A DNA stretch of 56,482 nucleotides from Ignavibacteria bacterium. Its GTDB lineage: Bacteria > Bacteroidota > Ignavibacteria > Ignavibacteriales > Melioribacteraceae. The stretch lies in contig VGVY01000006.1 of assembly GCA_016873835.1 (NCBI GenBank), positions 1 to 56,482 of the forward strand, read 5' to 3'. The notes under the pieces are model-generated. The model was not told the origin of the DNA. It was given only the letters and a program-made list of their open reading frames with translations, and made no database searches. The position numbers were made by a program, and so were the translations under genes. Shown piece by piece: positions 29,501 to 36,976 of the stretch. Every line of letters begins with the position of its first letter. Position 1 is the first letter of the stretch.

Positions 29501-29779
29501 ATTAGATTTTTATTAACTGGTCCGCTTCCAATTTTCTTCCAGAATATTTTAGGTGTAGCTTTTATTGATGCGGGTGCGGCTTGGGATAATTCTGATGCAC
29601 TCAAACTTTTCAAAAAAGATCAGTTTGATAATACAGTTACACAAGATTTATTAATTGGCACTGGAGTTGGTCTGCGATTATACTTCATTTTCCTATGGCG
29701 ATTTGATGTAGCATGGAAGTATAATTTAGATGGGTTTTCAACTCCCCGATACTACATCTCAATAGGCTTAGATTTTTAG
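26588..29779 (+). CDS. metallopeptidase, TolB-like propeller and Omp85-like barrel in one protein
   Basis: A 1063-residue exported protein with three parts. After a signal peptide (ends near SFAQ), residues about 35-260 are a peptidase MA-like gluzincin: YHELVHAVMQD has HExxH (H133, E134, H137), and HWFMEGSAEFLSQG supplies a glutamate as likely third zinc ligand. Residues about 280-620 contain TolB/WD40-type repeats (SPQGDKIAFLSDRD, APDNKRIALSSK, SPDGTKIFFSSDRG). Residues about 690-1063 look like an outer-membrane barrel, with PLRGYDY as in Omp85 loop L6 and a terminal F. Probably outer-membrane anchored with a periplasmic or surface peptidase. Substrate unknown. Confidence 0.82.
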   Translation: MKLKYLVILILFLSVNISFAQFGQNKVQYKNSQWFFIQTKHFDIYFSNGGERIAEFTAASAENALEKLQSDMNYRINNRITLIVYNSHNDFQETNVTDEYTGQGVGGFTEPFKNRVVFPFEGSYKKFDHVIYHELVHAVMQDMFYGGSIQNIITKGITLQLPHWFMEGSAEFLSQGWETNTDMFIRNAIISESLPNINQLTGYLGYRGGQSVFKYIADTYGRQKIGELMNKIQSLGSFEGALKASIGISTEELSERWKKSLKKEYWPDIAVKDDPDEFSKRLTNNKKDGGFYNMSPAFSPQGDKIAFLSDRDIYLDLYIMDATDGKVIKKVVESGKATDFEELNLLHPSLTWAPDNKRIALSSKNKGYDVITIIDTETEESFDLPFIFPGIESVSWSYSGDKITFNAHNSMQSDIYVYDLKSETLDNLTSDIFSDFDPSWSPDGTKIFFSSDRGEPESRYHINDLMIFDHNFKQLDLYVIDFESREIERITNWEFSNEKSVVVSPEGNEILFVSDKNGINNIYKKSLVKTENLSKNSLADLPAYPITNSLSEINQLSISNDGKKLAFTSLYNLGYNIFTLNNPFEMKLNVDSLQLTTYMKQLVKNKFGNQEIFKDEKNVNEQDSIKVAASADSVKNQQKRIFTGQYTSGKEEADTNKTDYSKYVFGNVNQTVDSSRIINRQLLFTEKLDNSGNFLVNKYKISFSPDLVYANAGYSTLYGLLGTTILSFSDVLGNHRLIGITSLQIDVKNSDYGLAYYYLENRLDFGIEAFHTARFLYRFGLFGSELYRFRNFGAVVSASYPFDRFYRMDASLSLMSVTSENLDNIFVPSEKTTFVVPSISFVHDNVMWGYTSPIEGSRYNFTIFGNPGISNKRQSFYSLVWDYRKYFRFWFDNGFAFRLSGGFSGGGNPQRFFMGGIDNWINRNFATQDIPVTNASDFAFLSPAMPLRGYDYAEKIASRYSLLNLELRMPLIRFLLTGPLPIFFQNILGVAFIDAGAAWDNSDALKLFKKDQFDNTVTQDLLIGTGVGLRLYFIFLWRFDVAWKYNLDGFSTPRYYISIGLDF

Positions 29780-29786
29780 CAAGAAG

Positions 29787-29817
29787 CTATCCCAGAAAAA
29801 ATAAAAATCTGGGATAG
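29787..29817. terminator. strong hairpin, probable bidirectional terminator
   Basis: Perfect 10-bp stem CTATCCCAGA / TCTGGGATAG with an 11-nt A-rich loop, 8 bp after the peptidase stop and just before the convergent fmdB-like gene's stop. A T-rich stretch (GTTTCTACTCTTTTTT) follows on the plus strand. Confidence 0.8.
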
Positions 29818-29821
29818 GTTT

Positions 29822-30070
29822 CTACTCTTTTTTGGTTTCTATTTTTTTCTCAGAACTTGATTCTGTACTTGTTTTTGGTTTTGGTGAATTCACTTTATAA
29901 TCTGTATGATAAAATCCGCTCCCTTTGAACAACGGACTTAATCCAGCACCGATTAATCTTTTGATGTGCCCACCACAATTTTCACAAGTTTCAAGCGGTT
30001 CATCAGTCATTTTTTGAAAATACTCAAATGTATTTCCGCATTCAATGCATTTATATTCATAAGTTGGCAT
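29822..30070 (-). CDS. FmdB-family zinc ribbon protein
   Basis: An 82-residue protein starting MPTYEYKCIECGNTFEYFQ, the hallmark of the FmdB/CxxC_CXXC_SSSS regulatory-type zinc ribbon, with C8-x2-C11 and C29-x2-C32 as metal ligands and the typical GSGFY end of the domain (about residues 50-54). The rest is a low-complexity Ser/Thr/Lys/Glu tail. Members are common next to chaperone or RNA genes; the molecular role is not settled. Convergent with the peptidase gene, separated by a hairpin. Confidence 0.9.
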   Translation of the reverse strand: MPTYEYKCIECGNTFEYFQKMTDEPLETCENCGGHIKRLIGAGLSPLFKGSGFYHTDYKVNSPKPKTSTESSSEKKIETKKE

Positions 30071-30189
30071 TCAATTCCCTTTTAACATTCTAAAAAAAAC
30101 GCACAAAAATAATGACATCTTATATTAAATCAAATTCTATTATGTTATTCATTTTTTTTGCATATTTAATCAACAATTTTTGAACAACA

Positions 30190-30849
30190 ATGATTAAAAA
30201 TATTTTTGCATTTATTTTTCTTATAACATTATCAAGCTGCTTGAACTATACTCAGATAACCACTATTAAACTTGATGGCTCAGGCAATATGTTTATTCAT
30301 TATTGGATGCAATGGACTTCCACTAAAGATTCAATAATTGTTGAACAGCTTGGCTTATTTGATAAGGATTCTGTTTATAAAGAATTTACTTCACAATATA
30401 ATAATATTACCAACGTTGAAGTCTACCGCGATTTTAATGACAGCACTATTCATTCTAAAATCGAGTTTCAATTTAGTAGTCTCGATTCTTTAAATAGCAT
30501 TCAAGTTTTCAGAGATTCAAAATTATCGATTAAAGACGGTGAAAAAAACACAAAAATATTTTCTCAGTTTATCAAACCAATTGCAACTGGCTTTGGAATT
30601 GAAAATAGTAAATTCTCGTTAACATATATATATTATCTGCCAGGTGAAATTCTTAACCATAATGCTACTGAAATTGAAAGAAATAAATTAATATGGAAGT
30701 ATAATCTTAGCGAAATTGGCTCGGGCAAGTTTGTTACAGCTACTTATCGCCCATTTAAACTTAAGGAAACACCCGATTGGATTTATATCAGTGCTTTATT
30801 TGTCTTAGTTATTGTTGTTATTTATTTATTTAACAAACGATTAAAGTAA
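30190..30849 (+). CDS. predicted lipoprotein with C-terminal membrane helix, unknown function
   Basis: A 219-residue protein with a lipoprotein signal peptide: basic start, hydrophobic core, and lipobox L-S-S-C with the modified cysteine at C17. The middle (about 20-185) is beta-rich without a recognised family; the end has a transmembrane helix (IYISALFVLVIVVIYLF) followed by NKRLK. Lipid anchor at one end and helix at the other suggest an inner-membrane protein with a periplasmic domain. Separate unit upstream of prs, which has its own promoter. Confidence 0.75.
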   Translation: MIKNIFAFIFLITLSSCLNYTQITTIKLDGSGNMFIHYWMQWTSTKDSIIVEQLGLFDKDSVYKEFTSQYNNITNVEVYRDFNDSTIHSKIEFQFSSLDSLNSIQVFRDSKLSIKDGEKNTKIFSQFIKPIATGFGIENSKFSLTYIYYLPGEILNHNATEIERNKLIWKYNLSEIGSGKFVTATYRPFKLKETPDWIYISALFVLVIVVIYLFNKRLK

Positions 30850-30880
30850 AAATCACAATTGTTGGACAATTACTCGTAAG

Positions 30881-30909
30881 TTGACTAACCACCTCTATTT
30901 ATTTATATT
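30881..30909 (+). promoter_or_regulatory. promoter for the prs operon
   Basis: TTGACT (30881-30886), 17 bp, TATATT (30904-30909). Predicted start near 30916, about 28 nt before the prs TTG codon. Confidence 0.7.
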
Positions 30910-30943
30910 TGGCGACTATTTTTTAGAATAAAGTGACGAAAAA

Positions 30944-31891
30944 TTGGATTCGGAACCTCTAATATTTTCCGGTAGATCAAATCCAGAACTAGCTGACAAA
31001 ATCTGTGAGAATTTGAGTTTAACTCAAGGTGCAATAGATTTAAGAACTTTTAGTGACGGTGAAATTTGGGCGAAATATAAAGATAATATTAGAGGTAGGG
31101 ATGTTTATATTATTCAATCAACACATCCCCCAGCAGAAAATCTGATGGAATTGCTGATCATGCTTGATGCTGCAAAACGCGCATCTGCAAAAAGGGTAAC
31201 AGCTGTAATGCCCTATTTCGGCTATGCACGTCAAGATAGAAAAGATCAGCCAAGAGTTTCAATTTCTGCTAAGCTGACTGCAAATTTAATTACTGTTGCT
31301 GGTGCTGATAGAGTAATAACAATGGATCTACATGCAGCTCAGATTCAAGGTTTTTTTGATATTCCTTTAGATCACTTATATGCTTCGCCAGTTTTTACAG
31401 TCTTATTCAAAAATAAATTTGATGATTTTGTTGTTGTCTCTCCCGATGTCGGAGGCATGAAATTAGCACGCTCTTATGCTAATAGGCTTAATGCCGGATT
31501 AGTGGTAATTGATAAGAGAAGACCTCAGCACAATATAGCCGAAGCAATGAATATTATTGGCGAAGTTAAAAATAAAAATGTTCTTATTGTTGATGATCTG
31601 ATAGATACTGGCGGAACATTTGTTTCTGCAATTAAAGCTCTAAAAGAGCGGGGTGCAAAAAAAATATTCGGTGCAGTTACTCACGCTCTTCTCTCGGATG
31701 ATGCAGTTAAAAGAATTGATGAAAGTGAAATAGATGCATTATATGTAACAGACAGCATCCCATTGAGAGATTTATCAAGTAAAAAAATAATAGTGAGATC
31801 TTCTTCAGAATTATTGTCTGAAGCTATAATTCGATCCTTTCAAAATGAATCAATAAGTTCTTTGTTTGAGATTGATAAAGATAAAATTTAA
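30944..31891 (+). CDS. prs: ribose-phosphate pyrophosphokinase
   Basis: Makes PRPP from ribose 5-phosphate and ATP for nucleotide, histidine and tryptophan synthesis. The 315-residue class I enzyme contains FSDGEIWAKYKDNIRGRDVY, MPYFGYARQDRKDQPRVSIS, the ATP loop, and the PRPP-binding VLIVDDLIDTGGTF. The start is TTG: an in-frame TAA lies 12 nt upstream and no ATG exists before the conserved core. Head of prs-rplY-pth-hppA. Confidence 0.97.
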   Translation: MDSEPLIFSGRSNPELADKICENLSLTQGAIDLRTFSDGEIWAKYKDNIRGRDVYIIQSTHPPAENLMELLIMLDAAKRASAKRVTAVMPYFGYARQDRKDQPRVSISAKLTANLITVAGADRVITMDLHAAQIQGFFDIPLDHLYASPVFTVLFKNKFDDFVVVSPDVGGMKLARSYANRLNAGLVVIDKRRPQHNIAEAMNIIGEVKNKNVLIVDDLIDTGGTFVSAIKALKERGAKKIFGAVTHALLSDDAVKRIDESEIDALYVTDSIPLRDLSSKKIIVRSSSELLSEAIIRSFQNESISSLFEIDKDKI

Positions 31892-31919
31892 TTTGAATTT
31901 ATTTAGGAGTACTTAAGAA

Positions 31920-32564
31920 ATGTCTGAAGTTAATATTAAAGCTGCGAAACGAACTATTTCAACAAAAAGTTCGGTTAATCAATCTAGAAAGAGTGGTTTC
32001 GTGCCTGGAATTTATTATTCAAAAGAAGAAGAACCAATACCAATTACCTTAGCGGAAATGTCATTGAAGTCTTTGGTTTATACCACGGAAACACATTTAG
32101 TAAATCTACAAATAGATGATACTGATGTTAAGAAATCAATTTTGAAAAATGTTCAGTTCGATCCGGTTTCTGATAAAATTGTACATTTTGATTTTCAGGG
32201 TATTTCGCTCGACCAGTTAATTGAAATCGAAGTGCCCGTTACTTTAGAAGGTCAATCTAAAGGTGTTAAGGATGGTGGTTTAGTTCAGCATACTCTTCAT
32301 AAATTACATGTCTCTTGTTTGCCTACAGATATTCCAGAGCATATTACATTAAATATTTCAAATCTTGGAATCGGTGATTCAATACATGTTAAGGATATTG
32401 TGCTTGATAAAGTTAAAGTCCTTAACAATCCTGATGTAATCATTGTTTCTATTGTGATGCCAAGAGCAGTTGCTGAGCCTACTACACCAACTGAAGGTGA
32501 GGTTGCAGAAAAGATGGAACCTGAAGTTATTGGTAAAGGCAAATCGACTGATGATGAGGAATAA
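31920..32564 (+). CDS. rplY: 50S ribosomal protein L25 (Ctc/TL5 type)
   Basis: Binds 5S rRNA in the large subunit. The 214-residue form has the N-terminal 5S-binding domain (about 1-95, with the RKSGFVPGIYY loop) and the extra C-terminal beta-rich domain of the Ctc/TL5 class (about 96-185), then an acidic tail TEGEVAEKMEPEVIGKG. Shine-Dalgarno AGGAG lies 11 nt before the ATG. Its place between prs and pth is conserved in many bacteria. Confidence 0.95.
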   Translation: MSEVNIKAAKRTISTKSSVNQSRKSGFVPGIYYSKEEEPIPITLAEMSLKSLVYTTETHLVNLQIDDTDVKKSILKNVQFDPVSDKIVHFDFQGISLDQLIEIEVPVTLEGQSKGVKDGGLVQHTLHKLHVSCLPTDIPEHITLNISNLGIGDSIHVKDIVLDKVKVLNNPDVIIVSIVMPRAVAEPTTPTEGEVAEKMEPEVIGKGKSTDDEE

Positions 32565-32571
32565 TTGAATC

Positions 32572-33192
32572 TTGTTTTGCATTGTTGGACTCGGCAATCC
32601 TGGTGCTAGATACCAACTTTCAAGGCACAATGTTGGTTTTATTATAATAGACCATTTGGCAGAAAAACATGGTCTTAAATTTCACCCTTCACAAGGTGAC
32701 TATTTTATTTCGGAAGGTTCTTTAAGATCTTCCGATTTTTTTTTAGTAAAACCTACTACGTTTATGAATAACAGCGGACTTGTAATTTCCGATATTGTGA
32801 ATAATCAAAATGTAGAATTAGATAATATTTTAATACTTGTTGATGATATTAATATTGATTTAGGTGAAATTCGAATTCGCAAAAGTGGTTCTGATGGAGG
32901 ACACAACGGATTAAATTCTATCATCTTCCATTTAAATAAAAATAAATTTGCTCGATTAAGATTTGGTGTTGGAAATAAATTTGATAAAGGTTCACAAGCA
33001 GAATTTGTCTTAGATAACTTTAATAGTGTTGAATTAGATTTTATTAAAGATAAAATTGAATTTTCAGTAAAACTGGTTGAAGAATTTATTTTTGGTGGTT
33101 ATAAAGCGATGTCAAATTATTTTAGTAAATCTATTAAAGAAAAGAAAGATAGCATAAGCCAATCTGACCAAAAGATCAGTAAGGAGAATTAA
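32572..33192 (+). CDS. pth: peptidyl-tRNA hydrolase
   Basis: Releases tRNA from peptidyl-tRNA dropped by ribosomes. The 206-residue protein has FCIVGLGNPGARYQLSRHNVGF with the catalytic H19, KPTTFMNNSG, the ILILVDDINIDLGEIRIRKSG loop and GGHNGLNSII. The start is TTG at 32572: an in-frame TGA lies 6 nt upstream, and translation must start before the GLGNPG motif. A charged C-terminal tail of about 20 residues (KEKKDSISQSDQKISKEN) is extra. hppA begins immediately after the stop. Confidence 0.95.
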   Translation: MFCIVGLGNPGARYQLSRHNVGFIIIDHLAEKHGLKFHPSQGDYFISEGSLRSSDFFLVKPTTFMNNSGLVISDIVNNQNVELDNILILVDDINIDLGEIRIRKSGSDGGHNGLNSIIFHLNKNKFARLRFGVGNKFDKGSQAEFVLDNFNSVELDFIKDKIEFSVKLVEEFIFGGYKAMSNYFSKSIKEKKDSISQSDQKISKEN

Positions 33193-35274
33193 ATGATTTG
33201 GGTAATATATATCATTCCAATATTTGGATTAGCGGCACTCATCTATTCATTCGTAAAAAATAGATGGATCTCTTCTCAAGATCCAGGTTCTGAAAGAATG
33301 ATAGAAATTTCAAATTATATTAGAGAAGGTGCGATTGCATTTTTGCAAACTGAATATAAAATACTTACAATATTTGTTATTGCTGTGGCAATACTACTCG
33401 GTTTTGCTAATAATGGCAGAGCTGATTCATCTTGGTTAATCGCATTATCATTTATAGTTGGAGCTTTTTGTTCAGCTCTTGCTGGTTATCTCGGAATGAT
33501 GGCAGCTACTAAATCAAATGTCAGAACAACTAATGCAGCTCGTAAAGGTTTAGGCCCGGCTTTACAAATTGCTTTCTCTGGTGGTTCCATCATGGGTATG
33601 AATGTTGTTGGATTAGGTATTCTAGGTCTTGGCTTATTATTTCTCTTATATTCTAACTTATGGGATGTAACAAATCTCTTTGATCTTGGAAAAATTATAA
33701 ATGTGATTTCTGGTTTTTCACTTGGGGCTTCATCAATTGCATTATTTGCACGAGTCGGTGGAGGAATTTACACAAAAGCTGCTGATGTTGGGGCAGATCT
33801 TGCTGGAAAAGTATATGAAGGAATCCCCGAGGATGATCCTAGAAATCCAGCAGTTATTGCAGATAATGTTGGTGATAATGTTGGTGATGTAGCTGGCATG
33901 GGTGCTGATTTATTTGAATCCTATGTCGGTGCTATTATTGGAACGATGGTTTTAGGTGCCGTATTTGCAAGTCCGGATGTTCCTGAAATTGGATTAGAAG
34001 CAGTATTACTTCCCCTGGTTTTAGCTGGTGTGGGAATTATTTTTTCTATAATTGGTGCTTTTTTCGTAAAAGTGAAAGAAGGCGGTAATCCTCAGCGTGC
34101 ACTTAATACTGGTGAATTCTTAGCTGCTGGTTTAATGTTAATTGCTTCATATTTCATCATAACAAATATACTCCCCACTTCTTGGAATTTTAATGGATTT
34201 AATTACTCAAATATTGGTGTTTTCTATTCAACTTTAATAGGCCTGGCTGCTGGTGTCTTAATAGGTATGATAACAGAATATTATACAAGCACTGATAACA
34301 AACCAGTATTTGAAATTGCCAGCCAGTCTATAACTGGAGTTGCAACAAATATTATTGCTGGTCTTGGTGTAGGTATGATGTCTACTGCATTACCTATAAT
34401 AATTATTGTGATTGGAATTATTGGTGCTTATTACTTCGCAAATTTATATGGAATTGCTATTGCTGCGCTGGGAATGCTTTCAACTACTGGAATTCAATTA
34501 GCTGTTGATGCCTATGGACCTATTTCAGACAATGCTGGTGGTATTGCAGAAATGTCCGAACTTCCTAAAGAAGTAAGACAGAGAACGGATAAACTTGATG
34601 CTGTTGGGAATACAACTGCTGCGATTGGTAAAGGTTTTGCAATTGGTTCAGCTGCATTAACTGCATTAGCTCTCTTTTCAGCTTATATGCATCAAGCTCA
34701 AATTAAAGTCATTGATATTGCACAACCCATTATTATGGGCGGAGTTTTTGTTGGTGCAATGCTTCCCTTTTTATTTTCTGCAATTGCCATGGGAGCTGTT
34801 GGTCGAGCTGCCAAACAAATGATTATTGAAGTTGGAAGACAATTTAGAGAAATTGGCGGGCTGCGTGAAGGTACAGCAAAAGCTGAATATTCTAAATGTG
34901 TTGAAATTTCAACAAGAGCAGCCATAAAAGAAATGATTACTCCGGGTATTATGGCGATAATTATCCCAGTTATTGTTGGGTTTATCAGCAAAGAAATGCT
35001 TGCTGGTTTACTTGGGGGTCTTACAGTAAGTGGAGTGTTATTAGCTATTTTCCAATCTAATTCAGGAGGTGCTTGGGATAATGCTAAAAAACTTATTGAA
35101 GGCGGAATTCAAATTGAAGGTTTTAATTATGTCAAAGGCTCAGATGCACATAAAGCCGCTGTCGTTGGGGATACGGTTGGAGATCCTTTTAAGGATACAT
35201 CAGGACCTTCATTAAATATATTAATTAAATTAATGTCAGTAGTATCATTAGTTATTGCGCCGCTTATTAAATAA
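33193..35274 (+). CDS. hppA: membrane-bound ion-pumping pyrophosphatase, K+-dependent type
   Basis: Couples PPi hydrolysis to H+ and/or Na+ export across the inner membrane. The 693-residue, about 16-helix protein has all PPi-binding segments: [44 protein letters not shown], and [19 protein letters not shown]. The sequence [10 protein letters not shown] has alanine where K+-independent enzymes have lysine, indicating K+ dependence. The glutamate in [11 protein letters not shown] sits at the position typical of Na+-pumping or dual enzymes, so Na+ transport is possible. Shine-Dalgarno AAGGAG precedes the ATG directly after pth. Confidence 0.95.
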   Translation: MIWVIYIIPIFGLAALIYSFVKNRWISSQDPGSERMIEISNYIREGAIAFLQTEYKILTIFVIAVAILLGFANNGRADSSWLIALSFIVGAFCSALAGYLGMMAATKSNVRTTNAARKGLGPALQIAFSGGSIMGMNVVGLGILGLGLLFLLYSNLWDVTNLFDLGKIINVISGFSLGASSIALFARVGGGIYTKAADVGADLAGKVYEGIPEDDPRNPAVIADNVGDNVGDVAGMGADLFESYVGAIIGTMVLGAVFASPDVPEIGLEAVLLPLVLAGVGIIFSIIGAFFVKVKEGGNPQRALNTGEFLAAGLMLIASYFIITNILPTSWNFNGFNYSNIGVFYSTLIGLAAGVLIGMITEYYTSTDNKPVFEIASQSITGVATNIIAGLGVGMMSTALPIIIIVIGIIGAYYFANLYGIAIAALGMLSTTGIQLAVDAYGPISDNAGGIAEMSELPKEVRQRTDKLDAVGNTTAAIGKGFAIGSAALTALALFSAYMHQAQIKVIDIAQPIIMGGVFVGAMLPFLFSAIAMGAVGRAAKQMIIEVGRQFREIGGLREGTAKAEYSKCVEISTRAAIKEMITPGIMAIIIPVIVGFISKEMLAGLLGGLTVSGVLLAIFQSNSGGAWDNAKKLIEGGIQIEGFNYVKGSDAHKAAVVGDTVGDPFKDTSGPSLNILIKLMSVVSLVIAPLIK

Positions 35275-35306
35275 TCTTATTTTTACACCCTAATTTTATT
35301 TACCCT

Positions 35307-35329
35307 GCTTCCTTTCTGTTTAAGGAGGC
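35307..35329 (+). promoter_or_regulatory. possible rpsF leader hairpin masking a Shine-Dalgarno-like sequence
   Basis: GCTTCCTT (35307-35314) pairs with AAGGAGGC (35322-35329) around a 7-nt loop, with one G-T wobble. It encloses AAGGAGG, a perfect Shine-Dalgarno. A second Shine-Dalgarno GGGAGGTGA (35341-35349) lies 6-9 nt before the rpsF ATG. Ribosomal protein leaders controlling rpsF-ssb-rpsR exist in other bacteria, but I cannot match this one to the known S6:S18 motif. Confidence 0.4.
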
Positions 35330-35355
35330 CAAAGTCCAGAGGGAGGTGACTTTTA

Positions 35356-35739
35356 ATGCAAACCAAAACTTACGAGAGTGTTGTAATAATAAATGCAGCA
35401 CTTGAAGATGTACAAATCGAAACTACTGCCGCTAGAATTCTTGAAACAATTACTACACACGGTGGAGAAATTATCGAAGCTGATAAATGGGGTAGAAAAC
35501 GTTTAGCTTATCCGATAAAGAAATCTAAAAGTGGTTATTATTTAGTTCTCCGATTCATTGCTCCATCTAGTTTAATTGCAACGTTGGAACGCAATTATAG
35601 ATTGGATGAAAACGTGATCCGTTATTTAACAATATCCTTAGATAAATTTGCACTTGAAGCTATTGCAAAACAAAAGGAATCTGTTAAAAAAGAAGTAACC
35701 ACTGTTGAGGAAAGTGTAACTAACGAAAGTAAAGTATAA
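35356..35739 (+). CDS. rpsF: 30S ribosomal protein S6
   Basis: Small-subunit protein that binds 16S rRNA as a heterodimer with S18. The 127-residue protein begins with the family strand KTYESVVIINAALED, has GGEIIEADKWGRKRLAYPIKKSKSGYY (about 35-61), and ends in an acidic tail of about 25 residues. The strong Shine-Dalgarno GGGAGGTGA fixes the start. First gene of the rpsF-ssb-rpsR-rplI operon. Confidence 0.97.
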   Translation: MQTKTYESVVIINAALEDVQIETTAARILETITTHGGEIIEADKWGRKRLAYPIKKSKSGYYLVLRFIAPSSLIATLERNYRLDENVIRYLTISLDKFALEAIAKQKESVKKEVTTVEESVTNESKV

Positions 35740-35758
35740 CATTTCATTGGAGGTAACG

Positions 35759-36235
35759 ATGGCTGATTTAAAGATGCCAGAAATTAACAGCGTTATAGTA
35801 GCCGGCAACTTAACTAAGGATCCAGTATTCAGACAAACATCAAATAATACTCCCGTAGTTAATTTCCACATTGCTGCTAACAGAAGATACAAAGACAGCA
35901 GTAATCAATGGCAAGAAGATGTTTGTTATGTTGGAATTGTTGCATGGAATAAATTAGCAGATAGTTGTAGAGATCGTCTTAAAAAAGGAAGTGCTGTCTT
36001 AATCGATGGCGAACTTCAAAGTAGAACATTTAAAACTGATGACAACAAGAATAGAACAGTTGTTGAAATAAAAGCAAAAAGAATTCAATTCTTAAACAAA
36101 TTCAGCAAAGGCACTGATAATGGCACTACTGATTTTGATGCAGTTGAAGACGATGCTGACTTTGAAGATAATTCATTTGATAAATTTTTAACTGATGAAG
36201 AATCAGATTTAATGAAAAATGGTGATCAAAAATGA
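35759..36235 (+). CDS. ssb: single-stranded DNA-binding protein
   Basis: OB-fold protein coating ssDNA in replication, repair and recombination. The ATG at 35759 is chosen since GGAGG (35749-35753) precedes it; a TTG 12 nt upstream would swallow that site. The 158-residue protein has [34 protein letters not shown], and a [16 protein letters not shown] strand; the C-terminal part is acidic ([17 protein letters not shown]), though it lacks the exact DDDIPF tip seen in E. coli. Its stop overlaps rpsR (ATGA). Confidence 0.95.
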   Translation: MADLKMPEINSVIVAGNLTKDPVFRQTSNNTPVVNFHIAANRRYKDSSNQWQEDVCYVGIVAWNKLADSCRDRLKKGSAVLIDGELQSRTFKTDDNKNRTVVEIKAKRIQFLNKFSKGTDNGTTDFDAVEDDADFEDNSFDKFLTDEESDLMKNGDQK

Positions 36236-36453
36236 GGAAAGAAGTAAAAGTAAAAAAAGTAAAACGTGTTATTGATAGCTACATTGACTATAAAGATTCT
36301 AAACAATTGCAGAGATTTTTAACTGACCAAGGCAAGATTATTCCTAGAAGAATAACTGGGCTAACTGCAAAACAACATAGAGAATTAGTTACAGCTATAA
36401 AAAGAGCACGTCATTTAGCAATTCTTCCATTTATTTCAGAAGCAGTAAAGTAA
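36232..36453 (+). CDS. rpsR: 30S ribosomal protein S18
   Basis: A 73-residue basic protein partnering S6 on 16S rRNA. Recognised by [20 protein letters not shown] and [30 protein letters not shown]. The zinc-type cysteine motif is absent, as is common. Starts within the ssb stop (ATGA). Confidence 0.97.
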   Translation: MRKEVKVKKVKRVIDSYIDYKDSKQLQRFLTDQGKIIPRRITGLTAKQHRELVTAIKRARHLAILPFISEAVK

Positions 36454-36465
36454 GGGAGTGATGAA

Positions 36466-36909
36466 ATGAAAGTAATTCTGAGAAAAAATTTTGATCAGCT
36501 TGGAAAAGTTGGTGAAATTGTTAATGTGAAAGATGGTTTTGCACTGAACTACTTAATTCCTAGACAAATTGCATATCAAGCAACTGAAGGAAATATCAGT
36601 GCATTGAACGAAGAAAAGAAACAGATTCAAAAGAAAGAAGCTAAAGAATTAGAATCAGCACAAGCACTAGCTACAGAATTAGAAAAAGTATCAATCACAA
36701 TTCCAGTAACGGTTGGTGAAGAAGATAAAATTTTCGGCACCGTTACAAATCAAATGATTGCTGATGCTTTGAAAGATAAAGGATTCGAATTAGATAAACG
36801 TAAGATTGAAATTACTGAACCAATTAAATCGTTAGGCATTTACAGCATTTCAGTTAAACTACATCCAAATGTTTCTGCAATTGTAAAAACTTGGGTGGTG
36901 AGAGAGTAG
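36466..36909 (+). CDS. rplI: 50S ribosomal protein L9
   Basis: Large-subunit protein near the L1 stalk. The 147-residue protein has MKVILRKNFDQLGKVGEIVNVKDGFALNYLIP (N-terminal 23S-binding domain), a long connecting helix (about 41-75) and the C-terminal domain EEDKIFGTVTNQMIADAL. AAGGGAGTGA provides the ribosome binding site. Last gene of the rpsF operon, followed by a small hairpin. Confidence 0.97.
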   Translation: MKVILRKNFDQLGKVGEIVNVKDGFALNYLIPRQIAYQATEGNISALNEEKKQIQKKEAKELESAQALATELEKVSITIPVTVGEEDKIFGTVTNQMIADALKDKGFELDKRKIEITEPIKSLGIYSISVKLHPNVSAIVKTWVVRE

Positions 36910-36913
36910 TTTT

Positions 36914-36930
36914 TGTCGGTTTTCCCGACA
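36914..36930. terminator. short hairpin after rplI
   Basis: TGTCGG-TTTTC-CCGACA, a 6-bp stem, 4 nt after the rplI stop. Again the T-run (TTTTT) is before the hairpin and none follows, so termination would be atypical or partial; secD starts at 36977. Confidence 0.45.
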
Positions 36931-36976
36931 CCTAATTAAAATGCAATTATTTCATTAACTAAACTTTAGATTTGGA

